This document shows, one piece after another, positions 25,147 to 50,189 of a DNA stretch of 64,000 nucleotides; positions within the stretch are counted from its first letter, which is position 1; every line of letters starts with the position of its first letter. The notes under the pieces were generated by a model. The model did no database searches and was not told the origin of the DNA. It was given only the letters and a program-made list of their open reading frames with translations. The DNA is from Cloeon dipterum. Lineage: Eukaryota; Arthropoda; Insecta; Ephemeroptera; Baetidae. Location: the NCBI RefSeq assembly GCF_949628265.1, contig NC_088790.1, positions 15,504,545 through 15,568,544 of the forward strand, read 5' to 3'. The position numbers and the translations under genes are program-made.

Positions 25147-28100
25147 ATGGGCAACAAGAAGAAAGCGACTGGAAAATGCGGACTGGGAAAATCTCTGGTC
25201 AAGGACCGATTCGCGAAGAATGTCAACAAAAGAACTGTCGGAGACTCGATGGTATGATCCATTTTCAATGCCAAATTTTATAATTGCATTGCATTCTTCT
25301 CTGGATAGCTCCACACCGCAGAGATTAACGATGGTTACGACTGGGGTAGGCTGAATTTGCAGTCTGTTACGGAAGAAAGTTCGTTCCAAGAGTTTCTCTC
25401 CACTGCGGAACTCGCCGGCACAGATTTTAAAGTAAATCTTTTCATCTTTTAAAATGCTTAAAAATGTATACGTATGTTTCTTCAGAGTGAAAAGTTAAAC
25501 GTGTCAATTGTTACTCCAACTACTGGACTGCTAAATAAGAGCGAAAGGGCGAAGAAAGAGGCTCAACACAAAGAGCTGGCAAACCTTCTGAAAATTCCTC
25601 GAAGGTACGTAGATAATAGTTTCCACCAACTTGAATACCGTGTTACGTAACACCAGGTTTCTTCCTACGTCTTGAATTATATGAAAATCAAAACTGAATC
25701 CTAGAGGGATGAGTCCATGCAGGCTTTTGCAGTATCAATCCTCTTTAAAATTTAGGCTTCTCATTTTAGGCCACACGAAGCAAAATTTATTTAAGAAATT
25801 TTTGTCGATAAATTTAGATACTCCCAATATAATTTTTAATAACTTGAAAACATTTGTTGAAAAGGATGATTGAAAAATCACTGGACAGTCCGTTTTTTTT
25901 TATGAACAATAAACAACCATATTTTTCTTGATGACATTAATGTCCACTCCTATTTTCAAACCCTGGTGTTATTATTAAATCATATTATTTCTGACCCAAG
26001 ACCAAAATGGGACGCTTCGACAACCGCAGAGCAGCTGCAAGAAGAGGAGCGAGCATCGTTTCTTCAGTGGCGACACGACCTGGCAATGCTGCAGGAAGAG
26101 AAGGAACTCATTCTCACGCCCTATGAGAAAAACCTCGAGTTTTGGAGACAGCTGTGGCGTGTTGTCGAAAAGAGGTGCGTATATTCAATTAATGATAAAA
26201 TTGAAATAACATTTAATGGCTCTAGTGACGTTCTTGTGCAAATTCTGGATGCGAGAAACCCTCTACTGTTCAGATGCGAGGATTTGGAGTCTTACGTAAG
26301 AGAGGTAGACCCGTCAAAACAAAATGTGTTGCTGCTGAACAAAGCAGATTTTCTGACTGAAGAACAGCGCAAGATTTGGGCTGATTATTTCAAAGAAAAA
26401 GGCGTCACAGTAGCGTTCTTCTCTGCAATAATGGAGGACATAAAGGTAACTACCATTAGTAAAATCCTTCAGAAATTTGAACTTTAAAATGTGTTTGTTT
26501 TGTAGAATGAAATTGAAACTATAGCTGAGGAAGATGAGACCTCTGAAGATGAAGAGGATGATGAAGAAGAAGAAGATGATGATGAGGATGAGGAGGACAG
26601 TTCTAAAAACAAACCTCCCCCAGAAAAGGTTGAAACTGCCGAAGAGTCTAAAGAAGAGGCTGAACAAGTTGTTGCGCCAGATTTGGATCTCTCCTCTAAA
26701 ATCCTGTGCAGACAAGAGCTTGTTGAATACTTCAAATCTTTTGAAATACCTGGCAAGGATGTGACTTGCATCGGACTAGTGGGCTACCCAAACGTTGGCA
26801 AGAGTTCCACAATTAACTCCCTGCTGCAGGAAAAGAAAGTTTCTGTCTCCAATACACCCGGCAAAACTAAGCATTTCCAGGTTTGTCTTTTTTAAATAGT
26901 TAGTGTACTTCGATTTAATTTTTAAAATTTTGGTCATTTTCTTGAAAGTCCTGTAAATTTTCTAAAATAATTGGAACGAAACATATCCACCACATTAATG
27001 AAAGTCTAAATGAATCCGTTGGTTTCACCAAAAATCCAGAGTTCCTCTTAAAGAACTTTTCATTTTCCATACCAAAAGAAATGGATTGCAAATTTTATGC
27101 TGGGATACAACACTTTAAAATAAACAAAACAGCATTTTCTTGAACAAAATCAATTTAAATCCTTCTCTTTTGAGGACCACAAATTCAAAAGTTAATTGGC
27201 AAACCATACATACTAGTTTACATAAATACATGTTGTGTTTGGAAATATTAATTTGAACGTGTTAATATATTGAATTGATATTGAAGAAATTTATGAAAAT
27301 ATTCTTTGCAGACGTTGTTTTTGGAGCCAAAGTTGATGCTCTGTGACTGTCCTGGTCTTGTGATGCCCTCTTTTGTCTGCACAAAGGCTGACATGGTCAC
27401 AAACGGAATCTTGCCAGTTGACCAACTGCGAGACCACATGCCTCCAGTTAACCTGATCACGAGTCTCATTCCGAGGCACGTGCTTGAGGACAAATACGGA
27501 ATCATCATCAGTCGGCCGCATGAGGACGAAGACCCTGACCGCAACCCGACTGCTGATGAGTTTCTAAGCGCTTATGGATGTAAAATTTCAATGGTCAGCA
27601 GATGACAGTTAATTTTGATTGTTAAATTGTAGACAATCGAGGCTTCATGACGCAGAGGGGCCTTCCTGACGTTTCCCGCAGTGCTAGGTGCGTCCTAAAA
27701 GATTACGTAAATGGAAAATTGCTCTACTGCTATGCACCGCCGAACTGCGACCAGAAAACTTTCCACACCTTTCCAGAGCGAATCATCAAACCTCAAAATC
27801 CATGCCAACCGATGAATCAGCGTTTTAAGGTTGGTATTTCTTTTTCGATCCAGGGTTTGCAGTTCATTCCGTTTGGTTTCTTTCCACTGGCTGATTTTTC
27901 TGAAAAAATTAATTCTGCAAAGAAATGTCCGTTTTCTTCAATGAACAAGAATTTCCTAAATTTTCATTTAATTAAGTAAAATGCAAGTAAAGAGTAAAAT
28001 TGTTTTGTTTTAGTTAAGAATTAGGTGTCAGTAAAATTTAAATTTAGTAAAAAAATACAAATAAATTAATTAATAGAAAAATATTTAGTTAACTAAAGAT

Positions 28101-28689
28101 TAAAAATGTGAAACAAATATTTTTACATGAAAGAATAACTTTATTGAAATATTTGATTCTTAAACGTAACTGACACTAAATTTTGCATTAATCCAAAAAA
28201 ATGCTACTTCCTTAAAACTGGTCCAAAGCAGATAAAAAGAACAGGTTAAAATTTTAACCCTTCCAAAAAACTGTTCTAAAATCGGGGAAAATTTGAATAA
28301 TTTAAAAATAAACAGGACAGTCTTTTTGTCTGGTACACCCTTTTGACTAACTCTGGATCTATCCTGACATTTAACTTATGTAAAATTGTAAATTCAGCCT
28401 TCCAAAATCTCTGGTGAGACCCTGGACAAAGTTTTCTTCGCCAAAGCCACGATTGGAGCGCATGTTAAATCAGCCGTGCCCACCGTTGGAGCTGCTTCTG
28501 GCCTTGCGTCCGGATCAAGGTGTACCACAGCGCTTTTAGTTTGAATAACAAATTAAAACTGACTCTTAATTTAGTGTCGCAGGTAGTTCAACAAACCTGG
28601 TGTCGTCTGGCAAACCCAGCAAGAAACATTTTAATAAGCATAAAAAGGAGAAGTTGCGTAGGGTGTATGGGTACTTGGATCAAGCCTGA
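25147..28689 (+). CDS. Lsg1: LSG1 / nucleostemin-3, large-subunit GTPase (60S export factor recycling)
   Basis: Ten exons join in phase to 605 residues: 25147-25251, 25309-25431, 25486-25604, 26001-26174, 26226-26445, 26506-26880, 27312-27579, 27633-27829, 28398-28519 and 28575-28689. LSG1 is a cytoplasmic GTPase that helps release the export adaptor Nmd3 from pre-60S ribosomes. The GTPase motifs are circularly permuted as in YlqF/YawG proteins: DARNP (about 182), NKAD (212-215), then the P-loop GYPNVGKSS (about 340-348), NTPGKTKHFQ, and DCPG (384-387). A basic N-terminus starts MGNKKKATG, then DGYDWGRLNLQSVTEESSFQ, a hallmark of the family. A run of Asp/Glu at about 255-280 precedes the P-loop, and the C-terminus is lysine-rich (KKHFNKHKKEKLRR). 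The length matches insect orthologues. Donor 26881 (GTTTGT) and donor 27830 (GTTGGT) are weak, but protein continuity across them is unambiguous. Confidence 0.96.
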
Positions 28690-28722
28690 TTTATAGTGCA
28701 CTGCTACTGTATGTGATTTAAC

Positions 28723-28738
28723 AATAAATAAATAAAAA
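28723..28738 (+). terminator. LSG1 poly(A) signals (overlapping AATAAA)
   Basis: Two AATAAA hexamers (28723-28728 and about 28731-28736) lie 34-50 bp after the stop, predicting a very short 3' UTR. Confidence 0.6.
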
Positions 28739-28739
28739 C

Positions 28740-29640
28740 AATTTAAATTTATGATACCACTCAAGGAAGGGAATACAAATTGTTTTCTTAATCATGACAT
28801 TTTTAGAGCACAGCCACAATAAAAAATTAATAATGTATGAAAAATATTCTCTAACTTAACTAAACTTGTATTATCTTATAAATATTTCACAGGTTACCGT
28901 ATACAATTTTTTAGAAAATTGGCTCGAAATTTTGCATGCTAATCAAGCGGTGAGCAACGTCTGCTGCTTGGAAATCATTATATATTTCGCCAAAAGGGAA
29001 ATGTGTACCTCGTAATTCGCTCACCATTGGATAGATTGCAATGAGAAGGGTCGAAAATATGGTGGAGCGCTGTTATAATATCAGCATAGTTATTGGAAGC
29101 CAAAAGCCAACTTTTTTCTGAAACAGAAGTTCGATAATTACTATTAATTAATTTTGTGTTCTCATCGTACTCTTGAATTTAGTATGAAATGAGTTATTTT
29201 CGTAATTTTTATTGGCAATAAATTATTTTGCCACTAAATTTTTATTCATAGCAGAAAAATATTTATGCCACATTGTTGATGAAAAATCATTATTTAAAAT
29301 TTGCCTTCTAAATTTTGATAACATGCAGCTAATTAACTAATATATGAAAGTTCTCAGGGAGACATTGACACAGAAAGCCATGCATTGTTTACGCGCCATC
29401 ACTTCAAACAATCTGTCAACTTATGCTAGCCAATCAGGACGAGGCTAGCGCCACTTCCACCCACTCACAATCAAATCAGCAGCTGATTAGGGGGAGAGGT
29501 TTAGATACAAAATTTTCAATCCAAAGACAAAAATGGACCGAGCAATGCCAAAATGAGACAGAGACGCTGATTTCTTGCACTGTTGACCTGGAATTGCAAA
29601 TTTGATTTTTTTCGTGTTTGTTTCCCTCGCTTCCGCAGTT
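28740..29640. other. Intergenic AT-rich DNA between LSG1 and HEATR5
   Basis: No exon, element or RNA gene is evident. The 5' UTR exon of HEATR5 probably lies at the right end: a GT donor (GTATGT, 29747) precedes the acceptor TTTAG at 29809-29813, just before the ATG exon. Confidence 0.4.
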
Positions 29641-29820
29641 GTTCTGCGTTCGCTGAAGCCATAAACTCGACTCGGAGCCGTCGTCTTCATCGCATAACTT
29701 GACCCAATTGACATGGATCCTTGAGTTTGAGTTGCTTCGATTCACACAGTATGTAAGATGATTTTAAACCGTTTGTTTCAACATATTGGTCTCAACTTTC
29801 TACCCGTATTTAGGTCTTCG

Positions 29821-42340
<12,520 letters not shown>

Positions 42341-42355
42341 TTCGTTTATTTATAT

Positions 42356-42361
42356 ATTAAA
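42356..42361 (+). terminator. HEATR5 poly(A) signal (variant ATTAAA)
   Basis: ATTAAA lies 16 bp after the stop; no AATAAA occurs before it. The next kilobase to the protease promoter is AT-rich and empty as far as I can see. Confidence 0.35.
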
Positions 42362-43355
42362 GAGTATTGTGCAATGATTTTTATACTTTCCTAACAATGA
42401 GTTGCGTTGTAAATTTCAATTAATTAGTCCACGCAACTTTGCTTTAGTTGTAAGGTCGGGGAGATAATACATTTTTTGATTATTTGCATTTTATTAATTT
42501 TTAACTTGAGTAATGAGATGGCTTTTAGCGTGAAAAACGAGTGCTACCTGATTGATTATTAAAATTAAGGTAAATAAACGATTTAGTTTTTGGCGAAATT
42601 GTTGATATGTGTGGGTACCAAAATAATTAATTTTAAAACGAATTTTCAATCCAGTGTTCATTCACATTATTTTTTCCAGAAAGGCCCCTGAATTTTTACT
42701 TTGGCTTAAAATATTGCGAGATTAACTCATAAATGTTTCCAGATATGAAACAATTCCCTAATATTAAAAATTATCCTATTTTTCAAACATTCAAATAACT
42801 TAGATTATTTGGTGATAAAAAATACTTCAAGAGAATGTTAGCGAATATTTAAAAATTAGGTAAACTTCTTCATCTTTCAGAAATGTCTAAACATTTCCAA
42901 ATCCCAGGACAAACACCTCAGGGAAATTTCAAGTTTTTCTCAGAATGTTAAAAATAACCCATCAATCAATTTATCCAATTAAAAATATTGTCCATGAAAC
43001 AAATTTCATCGGAATTGAGCAAAAAATTATTCTAAATTCAATTTTAAAATTTTCGTTTTTCCTCAATTGTCAAATGGAAAATTTCCAACACGAATCAAAT
43101 AATTTCACCAAATTTTAAAACATAGCATCCAATTGGATAGGTGCAATAAAGACACGTGTCATAATTCCTAAAAGGTAGCGAAATGGAGGTGTTATATCTA
43201 ATGTTGAAATGTTTATTCGATGAGAATTTTACGAAAAATAAAAGAATACATTACGGAATCGAGAATTATGCCTTATAATTTTGCCCTGAGCAGAGTGAAG
43301 TGCAAATCGCAGCAGGGAATACAATTCCGGAACAAACCAGCGGTATGCTGGCATT

Positions 43356-43363
43356 TTATATAG
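43356..43363 (+). promoter_or_regulatory. TATA-like box (TTATATAG) of the CUB protease gene
   Basis: TTATATAGGGGC about 90 bp before the ATG is followed by GCAGTCAGTC (43394-43403), an initiator-like motif. The spacing is a few bases longer than the usual 30, so the exact start is uncertain. Confidence 0.4.
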
Positions 43364-43447
43364 GGGCAGTTTGTTGACTCTCGGTTCCCGAGTGCAGTCA
43401 GTCGTTAGTACAAACCTGAGCTGCGGACCGTGCAGGCTCATGCAGAC

Positions 43448-46400
43448 ATGGCCGGTCGTTTGTTGCTCATTCTCTTTGGCACCAGGTACATATTTTTTAG
43501 ACTTTTTTTAAAACCTTAGACGCCCTTCTGCTTGCAGTTCGATCCTAATTTTTGTGAGAGCAGCAATCCTAGATTTTGATCTCTTGCTTGACCACCCTGA
43601 AGATAGTAGTTTAGATTATGCGTTAGTAAGCGCAGACAATCGAAGCAGAGACGGGAAAAGGACGCCCTACGGTGGACACGGAAGCTATGGTAGCTACGGA
43701 GGAGGTAATTTATTGGAAAATTAAGGTGATGACGATCTACTATTTTTTCTAAAAATTTGCTAAGAATATCGTTATCGTTTCATCGTAAAATCTAATTTCT
43801 ATGTGATTTTCAATAAATTTGTAACCTTTATATTCTCAAAAAATGGGTAAAGTCAGTTTATTTCTATTATTTATTTACTCGCTGCTTACATTTCAATTTA
43901 TAAATTCAAAATCAACCTCTATTCTAGGCTAATTTACTATCTTTTCTTCATCACGCATTTCCACGATCACATTTGACATAATCTACCGGCAAAAAGAATT
44001 ATTTCGTCAAGTTTTTTGTTGAATTTTAAGAGAAAATACGATTGATTGACGAAAGTTTAAATTGTGTCACTATGATCTTCAATATTTTTCATAGTCAGTG
44101 GTTGAACAGAGTTTGAGCAAAATAGTAAAAAGACCAACCCTATTTAATGGGTTGCAAATGTTCAATTATTACTCTTTGAGCTAAAAGGGATTTTCCTCAA
44201 TTCATCATTTAACAGATATTAATAATCAAGTTTATGAAGGTTTCAGACTTGAATCAATTATAGATTAAATGCGGCTTGAAAGTGTTTCATCGTTCCCATT
44301 GAATATACAGTATAGATTTCCCTAAAAAATTCAACCGTCTGAAATTCATGATCCTATACTCTTTGCTATTTTTAAAGTTACATCAAAATTTAGTTACTTC
44401 TCATAATATAAAAAATTGGAAGGTGTCCAGATTTATTCTAAAAATTTTCTTGTGTTCTTCACCAACAGCCATAAAAGTTTTGTTGGTTTTATTGTTTTTG
44501 GTTCTATCGTGGAGAAGTCAATCATTCTAGGTACTTCCGTATGCCTTTCCTTGCAAAATAAAAAAAATTAAAACGCCTTCAATTGTATTTTAAATCTTAT
44601 TTTAAGAGTGCGCAAAAACCTTTTTTCCGAAAAAACAACTGCATTCCAAAATACTCTTTTTATTTTCAGCATTTGCCCTCACTATCCCGAATAAATATTG
44701 TTTCTTTTTTTTGTCAAATCAGGGTATCAAAGGTATCGGCCGTACTATCCGCGTCCGCACTACACGACAGAGTCGCCGACGCCGCCACCACCACCCTTGG
44801 AGTGCGGCACTGGACCCTTTGACGGAGGTGCACCACTCACCTGCATGCTCAGGACGGAGTGTATTGCTCAGGGTGGCAGACTCGGCGAGCCGTGCGGAAA
44901 AGGTTTCAGCCGAGGATTTTGCTGCCAATGTAATCAAGATTATTTATGAATCACGACGAGTTTGATTTTATTCATCAATTTTAGACCCGAACGTCATTCC
45001 CTGCGGACAGACAACCTCTTTGGTCCACTCCATCATACGCAACCCTGACTACCCTGACTCGACTTCTAACCCCATCGTTTGTGTCGTTGGGATAGTCCCC
45101 AGACCGGAGGCATGTGGCATTAGGTAAATACGGAGATTAATAATTCTATATATTATATATTCAATAAGATTTTCAAAAGATTAAAATACATGTTTTTATT
45201 AATTTTTAATTTTAACAAATATAATAGAAGTGAAGCTTGTTGAAACAGAAAGTAACATTTTATTTTTTAGTTTGATTTTCCAGCCAGGACTTACTCTCCA
45301 AGAGTTTTCAAAGAAAATATATATTAATTTCGGCAAAACGCAAGACCAAAAATACTGAATTTTAAAAAACGTATTTTATTACAGTTAAAAGAAATTTTCA
45401 ATTTTTTAACTTTCCTATTTCAAAAAGTGGCACAAAATTTAATACAAATTTATAGGATCGAGTTTATGGATGCAAAAATGGGGCCGACAAGAGATGGCTA
45501 TTGCTACCAAGACATGCTGACGGTCGCGGGTGGCGGATCAGTCGAGTCCAACGGTTTCAATACTCAAATCTGCGGTTTGGCCAAGGGATACGCAAGTAAT
45601 ACTCGCCGATTGTTTTCCCAAATCTGGAAAATAGATACATATATACCTACACAGCTATGATTCCGGTGAACCAAACGAGTGACATGGTCCAGATCGTCAT
45701 TTTCGGCCAGAGCAGGGATATTATGTGGAACATAAACGTCACTCAAGTGCACTGCGGATCACTTTATCTTCCATGTAAGTCTCTTTAAAAATTAATCAAT
45801 TATATAGGACAATTTACAAAAAGACTAACCAGCGATTTCTCCCAATAATTTCTCAGAAACCTTTAACAGCACTTTAAAAAATCTCACGTTCCCAATTGAG
45901 TTCCAGGCCGCTTTTTAGCTGCCGTTTTCGCATTTTGGATCATTTAATTACATCATATTATTTACTCGTTAAAAAATAACCCAAAGTCTCAAACCTTTCC
46001 ATTTGCACATGTTAGAGGTTCTAAGAGGAAATTAAAATATATCTGTTGTAAGGTAAAAATTGGAATATGAAATATCAGTCTGTGGAAATAAATCGGTAAG
46101 TAAAAAAACATCTAACCCTGATTTCCGATTTTCAGTCAACGATCTGTGCGGCGTGCGAAATAGTCCCGTCGCCCACAACGCAAGGAGTTTGAAAACTTTC
46201 CCGAGCACACCGCGAAATATGTCTGCTAAGGTGATCACAGAAAAGGCCGAGCCTACTCCGGTAGTGGTGGAAAAGGTCAAACCAGCACCTAAGTTGGCGG
46301 CCAAGGGCGTCGAGGATAGGTGGAGCAATACCACCATCGCCGAAGCCAAAATCCTCGGGGGAGCAGCGGTCGGTGGCATCCAATATCCGTGGATGGCGGC

Positions 46401-48813
46401 AATTTTCTATGACGGAAGCCACATTTGCAGCGGGACTATAATTGCCAGGCAGTGGGTGATGACGGCGGCCCACTGCGTCACCTTTTAGTAAGAACTTTGA
46501 ATGAAAAAATAATATATGTGTTTTCCTTCCTATAATATAGCATATTATGCTCATTCCGTTGGGATATGACACTAAAAGTTGGAGAGGGTCAATCTAGCGT
46601 TGACTGCCACTAGGAAGGAGATCAACCAAACACATGTCCTTTTTTCAAAAATCCAAAAATTGTTCAACTTATAGAAGAGCACTAGGTTTTTTTATAATGC
46701 GCTTTTTGCTTTACATTCGATTGTCATGGATTCCAAAATTGCAAAATGAACAAACTCAACACCATTTGAAAGCTAATTAAGAGGACTATAGGGCAACAAA
46801 TAGACAATAAGAGTCATCGTCAAAGGACTAAAATTATGCCGAATTCCTGAAATCACCGTCAAATAACGGAGACCCAAGATTTTTCTTACGCAGCAGTGCA
46901 AATAAAAAATGTTTCAAACTCGATTTTATAAGGGCTGAGAATTTCAAACTGTTGAATATTTTTATTTTTATGCACCGTAACAGTAGCCTTAAAAATTGTG
47001 AAAAATTGAGTTATTCGGATCCTTTAAAAAACTTTAAGAATGAATCATGTACTCGAATGAATGAACTTAAAACCCATATAAATCAGCAAAGAAGCCATCC
47101 AAAGACGACCATATATATTTTGCTCTAAACAAAAAAGTCCCGAAACCGTTCTGAAATTACTTTCTTCTACAACTATACATTGGATTTTTTTGCAAATAAA
47201 AACCGGTAGTGACATGAGTTTAAATAGGTTTCCTCTATGCTATTTTTAATGAGTAGTAGTGATAAAGTCCAAAATGTGTGTGTGTAATTTCTTTAAAAGT
47301 AATTTAATTATAAACATCAATTCACTTTCAGCGCTGCGGACAACCTTTTCCCGGTCAAACGGATCCGCGTTTGGTTGGGTGCCTACGACCTCACCCTGAC
47401 GCCGCGTCAAGAAATCAGGAGAGTTATCAGGAGAGTGGACCGCGCGTACATCCATAACGAGTTCGAGGGCAACAATTACGACGTGGCCATCCTAAAGCTC
47501 AACGAGACCCTGATTTACAACGCGGCGATTAGGCCAGTCTGTTTCCCTGAAGACATAGGTAAAACGAATAAAATACCTCCAAATAATTACTTGCATTTTC
47601 ACCCGAATTTAACAAAAAAAAAATTAATTTTAAATGAAAATCGAAGAATAGATATCAACATGACTGAACCTATAGAAGAGCATTATTCTTCCTTTCCTTG
47701 TGAACAATTAATTAAATTATTGGCCGTAGCTGCTATTAGAACACAAAAACACTAGAGTGCTTGAGTTTTAGTTTGCGGTTTAGAAGACGTTATTACCAAC
47801 TTCAAAAACAATTGATATGAGAGATTACTATATTCATGGGTCGGTGAAACATTTTAAAAGTCAAATTCCTCGACTATAGTAACGCATATTTTAATATTTA
47901 ATTAAACACCGTTACTGAGTTTGTCAAAAAGAAATAATATGTAATAAGGGGATCAAAAAGCTTGCCACTCTAGGTGGTGAAAAGGCAGCAGATAAAATAA
48001 CGAATCACAGCTACGTATGCCTTGCAGAGGGAAGAAAGTCATTTTGTCACCCTTTCTTCGTGGTCTAATCTGTCCCTTAGAAAAACATATTGCAACCTTG
48101 CATAATTTTCAGATCAAACTTACGCTACTTGGACTGGCATCATCGCCGGCTGGGGCACGAATGGCGGCGCCGCCAAGAGCAACGTCCTATTGGCGGGCAA
48201 CGTGCCCATCTGGCGAAACACGGCTTGCGTGACCGCATGGAGTGCTCAGAGTGTGGAAATAAAGGACAGTATGATCTGCGCGGGCGACGGCTCGGTGGCC
48301 CAGTGCACGGTTGGTATCTTTTTTATTAGTTTATTCGTTAAAACAAACAAAAATTACAAGGAACTAAAAAAACAAATTTTTGCATCAGACGTTCATAATT
48401 TCATGAAATTAGAGAGAAATCATAGGCCTATCTCGGTAATGTGGTATTTATACATGTTGATCTTTAAAATTGGGGTAATTATTGTTGTCTGATCATATGC
48501 ATCACAAAAGTTACACATTTGGTGCAAAATATTGTTTTTTATTCTATTTTAGTAGGTATGCCGGATTTTCGTGTGAACGAAACAAAATGTGTTGCAGGGT
48601 GACAGTGGCGGGCCCTTGATTGCGGCCGATGAGGATGGTTTGTACTCATTCCTCGGCATCTCATCCTTTTCGGCGCCGCCCGCCTGCGGAAACCCTGACT
48701 TCCCCGACGTTTACATGCGCACCAGCAGCTTCCTCAGCTGGATCGCCCTCGTGCTGGCCCTGCCTGCGCCCCCCGACGAGTTCGAAAGCCCCTACGGACC
48801 CTACGATCCCTGA
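43448..48813 (+). CDS. Secreted CUB-domain S1 serine protease (zymogen)
   Basis: Ten exons join to 600 residues: 43448-43485, 43538-43704, 44723-44929, 44985-45123, 45456-45595, 45655-45774, 46136-46487, 47332-47558, 48113-48309 and 48598-48813. A signal peptide (MAGRLLLILFGTSSILIFVRA) leads into a Gly/Tyr/Pro-rich linker. A cysteine cluster ending RGFCCQ (to about residue 137) resembles the disulfide module before CUB in insect proteases. A CUB domain follows (about 140-268, NPDYPDSTSN to NVTQVHC), then a Lys/Pro/Val-rich linker. The S1 catalytic domain is predicted to be activated by cleavage after Lys342 (EAK|ILGG). The triad is present: His383 (TAAHC), Asp438 (NNYDVAIL) and Ser532 (GDSGGP). 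Six residues before the serine, the S1-pocket position 189 is Ala (VAQCTGDS), not the Asp of trypsins, so substrate preference should differ. The start ATG at 43448 is preferred over 43440 because only it gives a signal peptide and correct phase. It probably acts extracellularly in haemolymph cascades or digestion; the role is not shown. Confidence 0.92.
46488..47331 (+). other. Introns of the CUB protease longer than 300 bp
   Basis: Introns 43705-44722, 45124-45455, 45775-46135, 46488-47331, 47559-48112 and 48310-48597 are AT-rich. I saw no element or exon in them. The stated range is the largest one after the first. Confidence 0.5.
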
Positions 48814-48869
48814 GTTTTCTTTCGAAATTGGGGAAATTGGAATCTTTTAGAATTCATTCGTATTTATTG

Positions 48870-48875
48870 AATAAA
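48870..48875 (+). terminator. CUB protease poly(A) signal AATAAA
   Basis: Canonical hexamer 56 bp downstream of the TGA. Confidence 0.55.
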
Positions 48876-49068
48876 AATGTTTCACAACTCCACGTTTCAA
48901 AATCAAAGATGTTTTTGTACTTTTTCTGCTACCTTTCTATTTTTTCCAGCATCCAAAAGCTTTTTAATTTATACCGGTGACTACTTTTCTTTAAGGAATG
49001 TGAAAAAAAATTTATTCGCTTCCAAAAAACTGGTGTTACATAAAACGAGAGAGAAAGAGAAATTATTG

Positions 49069-49256
49069 TCATTGTATTCGGGATCGTAGAATGGATTCCA
49101 CCACCAGCCAGGCGGCCAGAAAAGCGGATGGATGGCCCCATTCTGCCCTCTGCTCGAAAGCTTGTTGACGCTCGTTAGAGTCATAGCCGAGATCACCGAA
49201 CGCCTGCCAATCTGAATCTTTGTCCCCAACGTGCCCAAGTCTGATGCAGGTGCTAC
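49069..49256 (-). pseudogene. Coding-like exon fragment, gene unknown
   Basis: A GC-rich block in AT-rich DNA, preceded on the minus strand by acceptor-like AGs (AATTTAG, CATCAG). Two frames are open across it. One reads GHVGDKDSDWQAFGDLGYDSN, then AEWGHPSAFLAAWLVVES, and stops (TGA) at 49069. The other contains FWPPGWWWNPFYDPEYNDNN. The first has the more balanced composition. No phase-consistent upstream exon was identified, so this could be a terminal exon of an unannotated minus-strand gene, a relic, or neither. Confidence 0.25.
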
Positions 49257-49259
49257 TAA

Positions 49260-50187
49260 ATTATATTGAAAATTGTAAGGAATCCGGCACTCTTGTCTTG
49301 AACATTACTGAAGTCTCCGCAACCCTCCACTTTTTTTCATTCTAAAGTTCAATAATTGCAATTATTGTATTACTGTTTTTATTTGAAAAAAATATACACT
49401 CTCATTTGCTCAAGTTAAAATGCTTCTCATTTTAGCATTCGAACGGGGTTGTGGAATTTTTAACTAAATTATTTTGTGCCGTAAATCTCAAATCAAAAAA
49501 TATTTTTATAGCAAAAAAGTTCTTCAGAACTTATTTGTTTGATCAATTTACCCTTAAACACCAAAAACATGCTTTCCACTCACATCATGAGATGACAAAT
49601 AGAAAAAAAACAGGATTTGCTTCAATGTGCTAGAGGCGAAGCGTTGTAAATCTAAGGGGTTGTAAAATTGGTTCCCTGGCAATTTTCTTATAAAAAGCCT
49701 AGAAAAGGGTCAACCAAATAAAAAGTTTAAATATCAAATCGATATCCCTATAACAATAACGAAAAATCACAAAACTAAAACTTCCCCGATTAAAAAAGTA
49801 TATTGTATGTATATATTATACTCTTTATTTTGGACACATATGCTTTAAAATTTCACAATCAAAACTCGTTGGGGTGGCGAACTATAACTTATTGGTGTTT
49901 TTATAGCTAAAAACATTATTTAACCGACGTTATGTCAGTGTTTTCAATCGATTTGAATATTATTTTTTCATGGGGTTAGTATCAAACAGACAATATTCAC
50001 CACACACCTACGACTGTGAGTGTATGAAAGCATACGACTTCAAGCTATATTCTCCCTTCACTGTTTTGGGCTTTGGGTGAAAGGAAAAAAAATTTAAATC
50101 AAAGTGAGTTCTGTCTTTTCCAATATCAGTTTCGTTTCATTAAATTTTCTACAAATTTTTAATTCAGCTATCACTTTTTCCATTCCA
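49260..50187. other. AT-rich intergenic DNA, includes the 5' UTR intron of the next gene
   Basis: No coding or element signal is seen. It ends in the acceptor CATTCCAG (to 50188) one base before the ATG of the first small secreted-protein gene, implying a spliced leader exon somewhere upstream. Confidence 0.4.
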
Positions 50188-50189
50188 GC

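Noticed and set aside
26484-26771. Minus-strand frame with a long serine run
   Set aside because: Antisense of the Asp/Glu-rich segment of LSG1; the serine run is the mirror of GAT/GAG codons.
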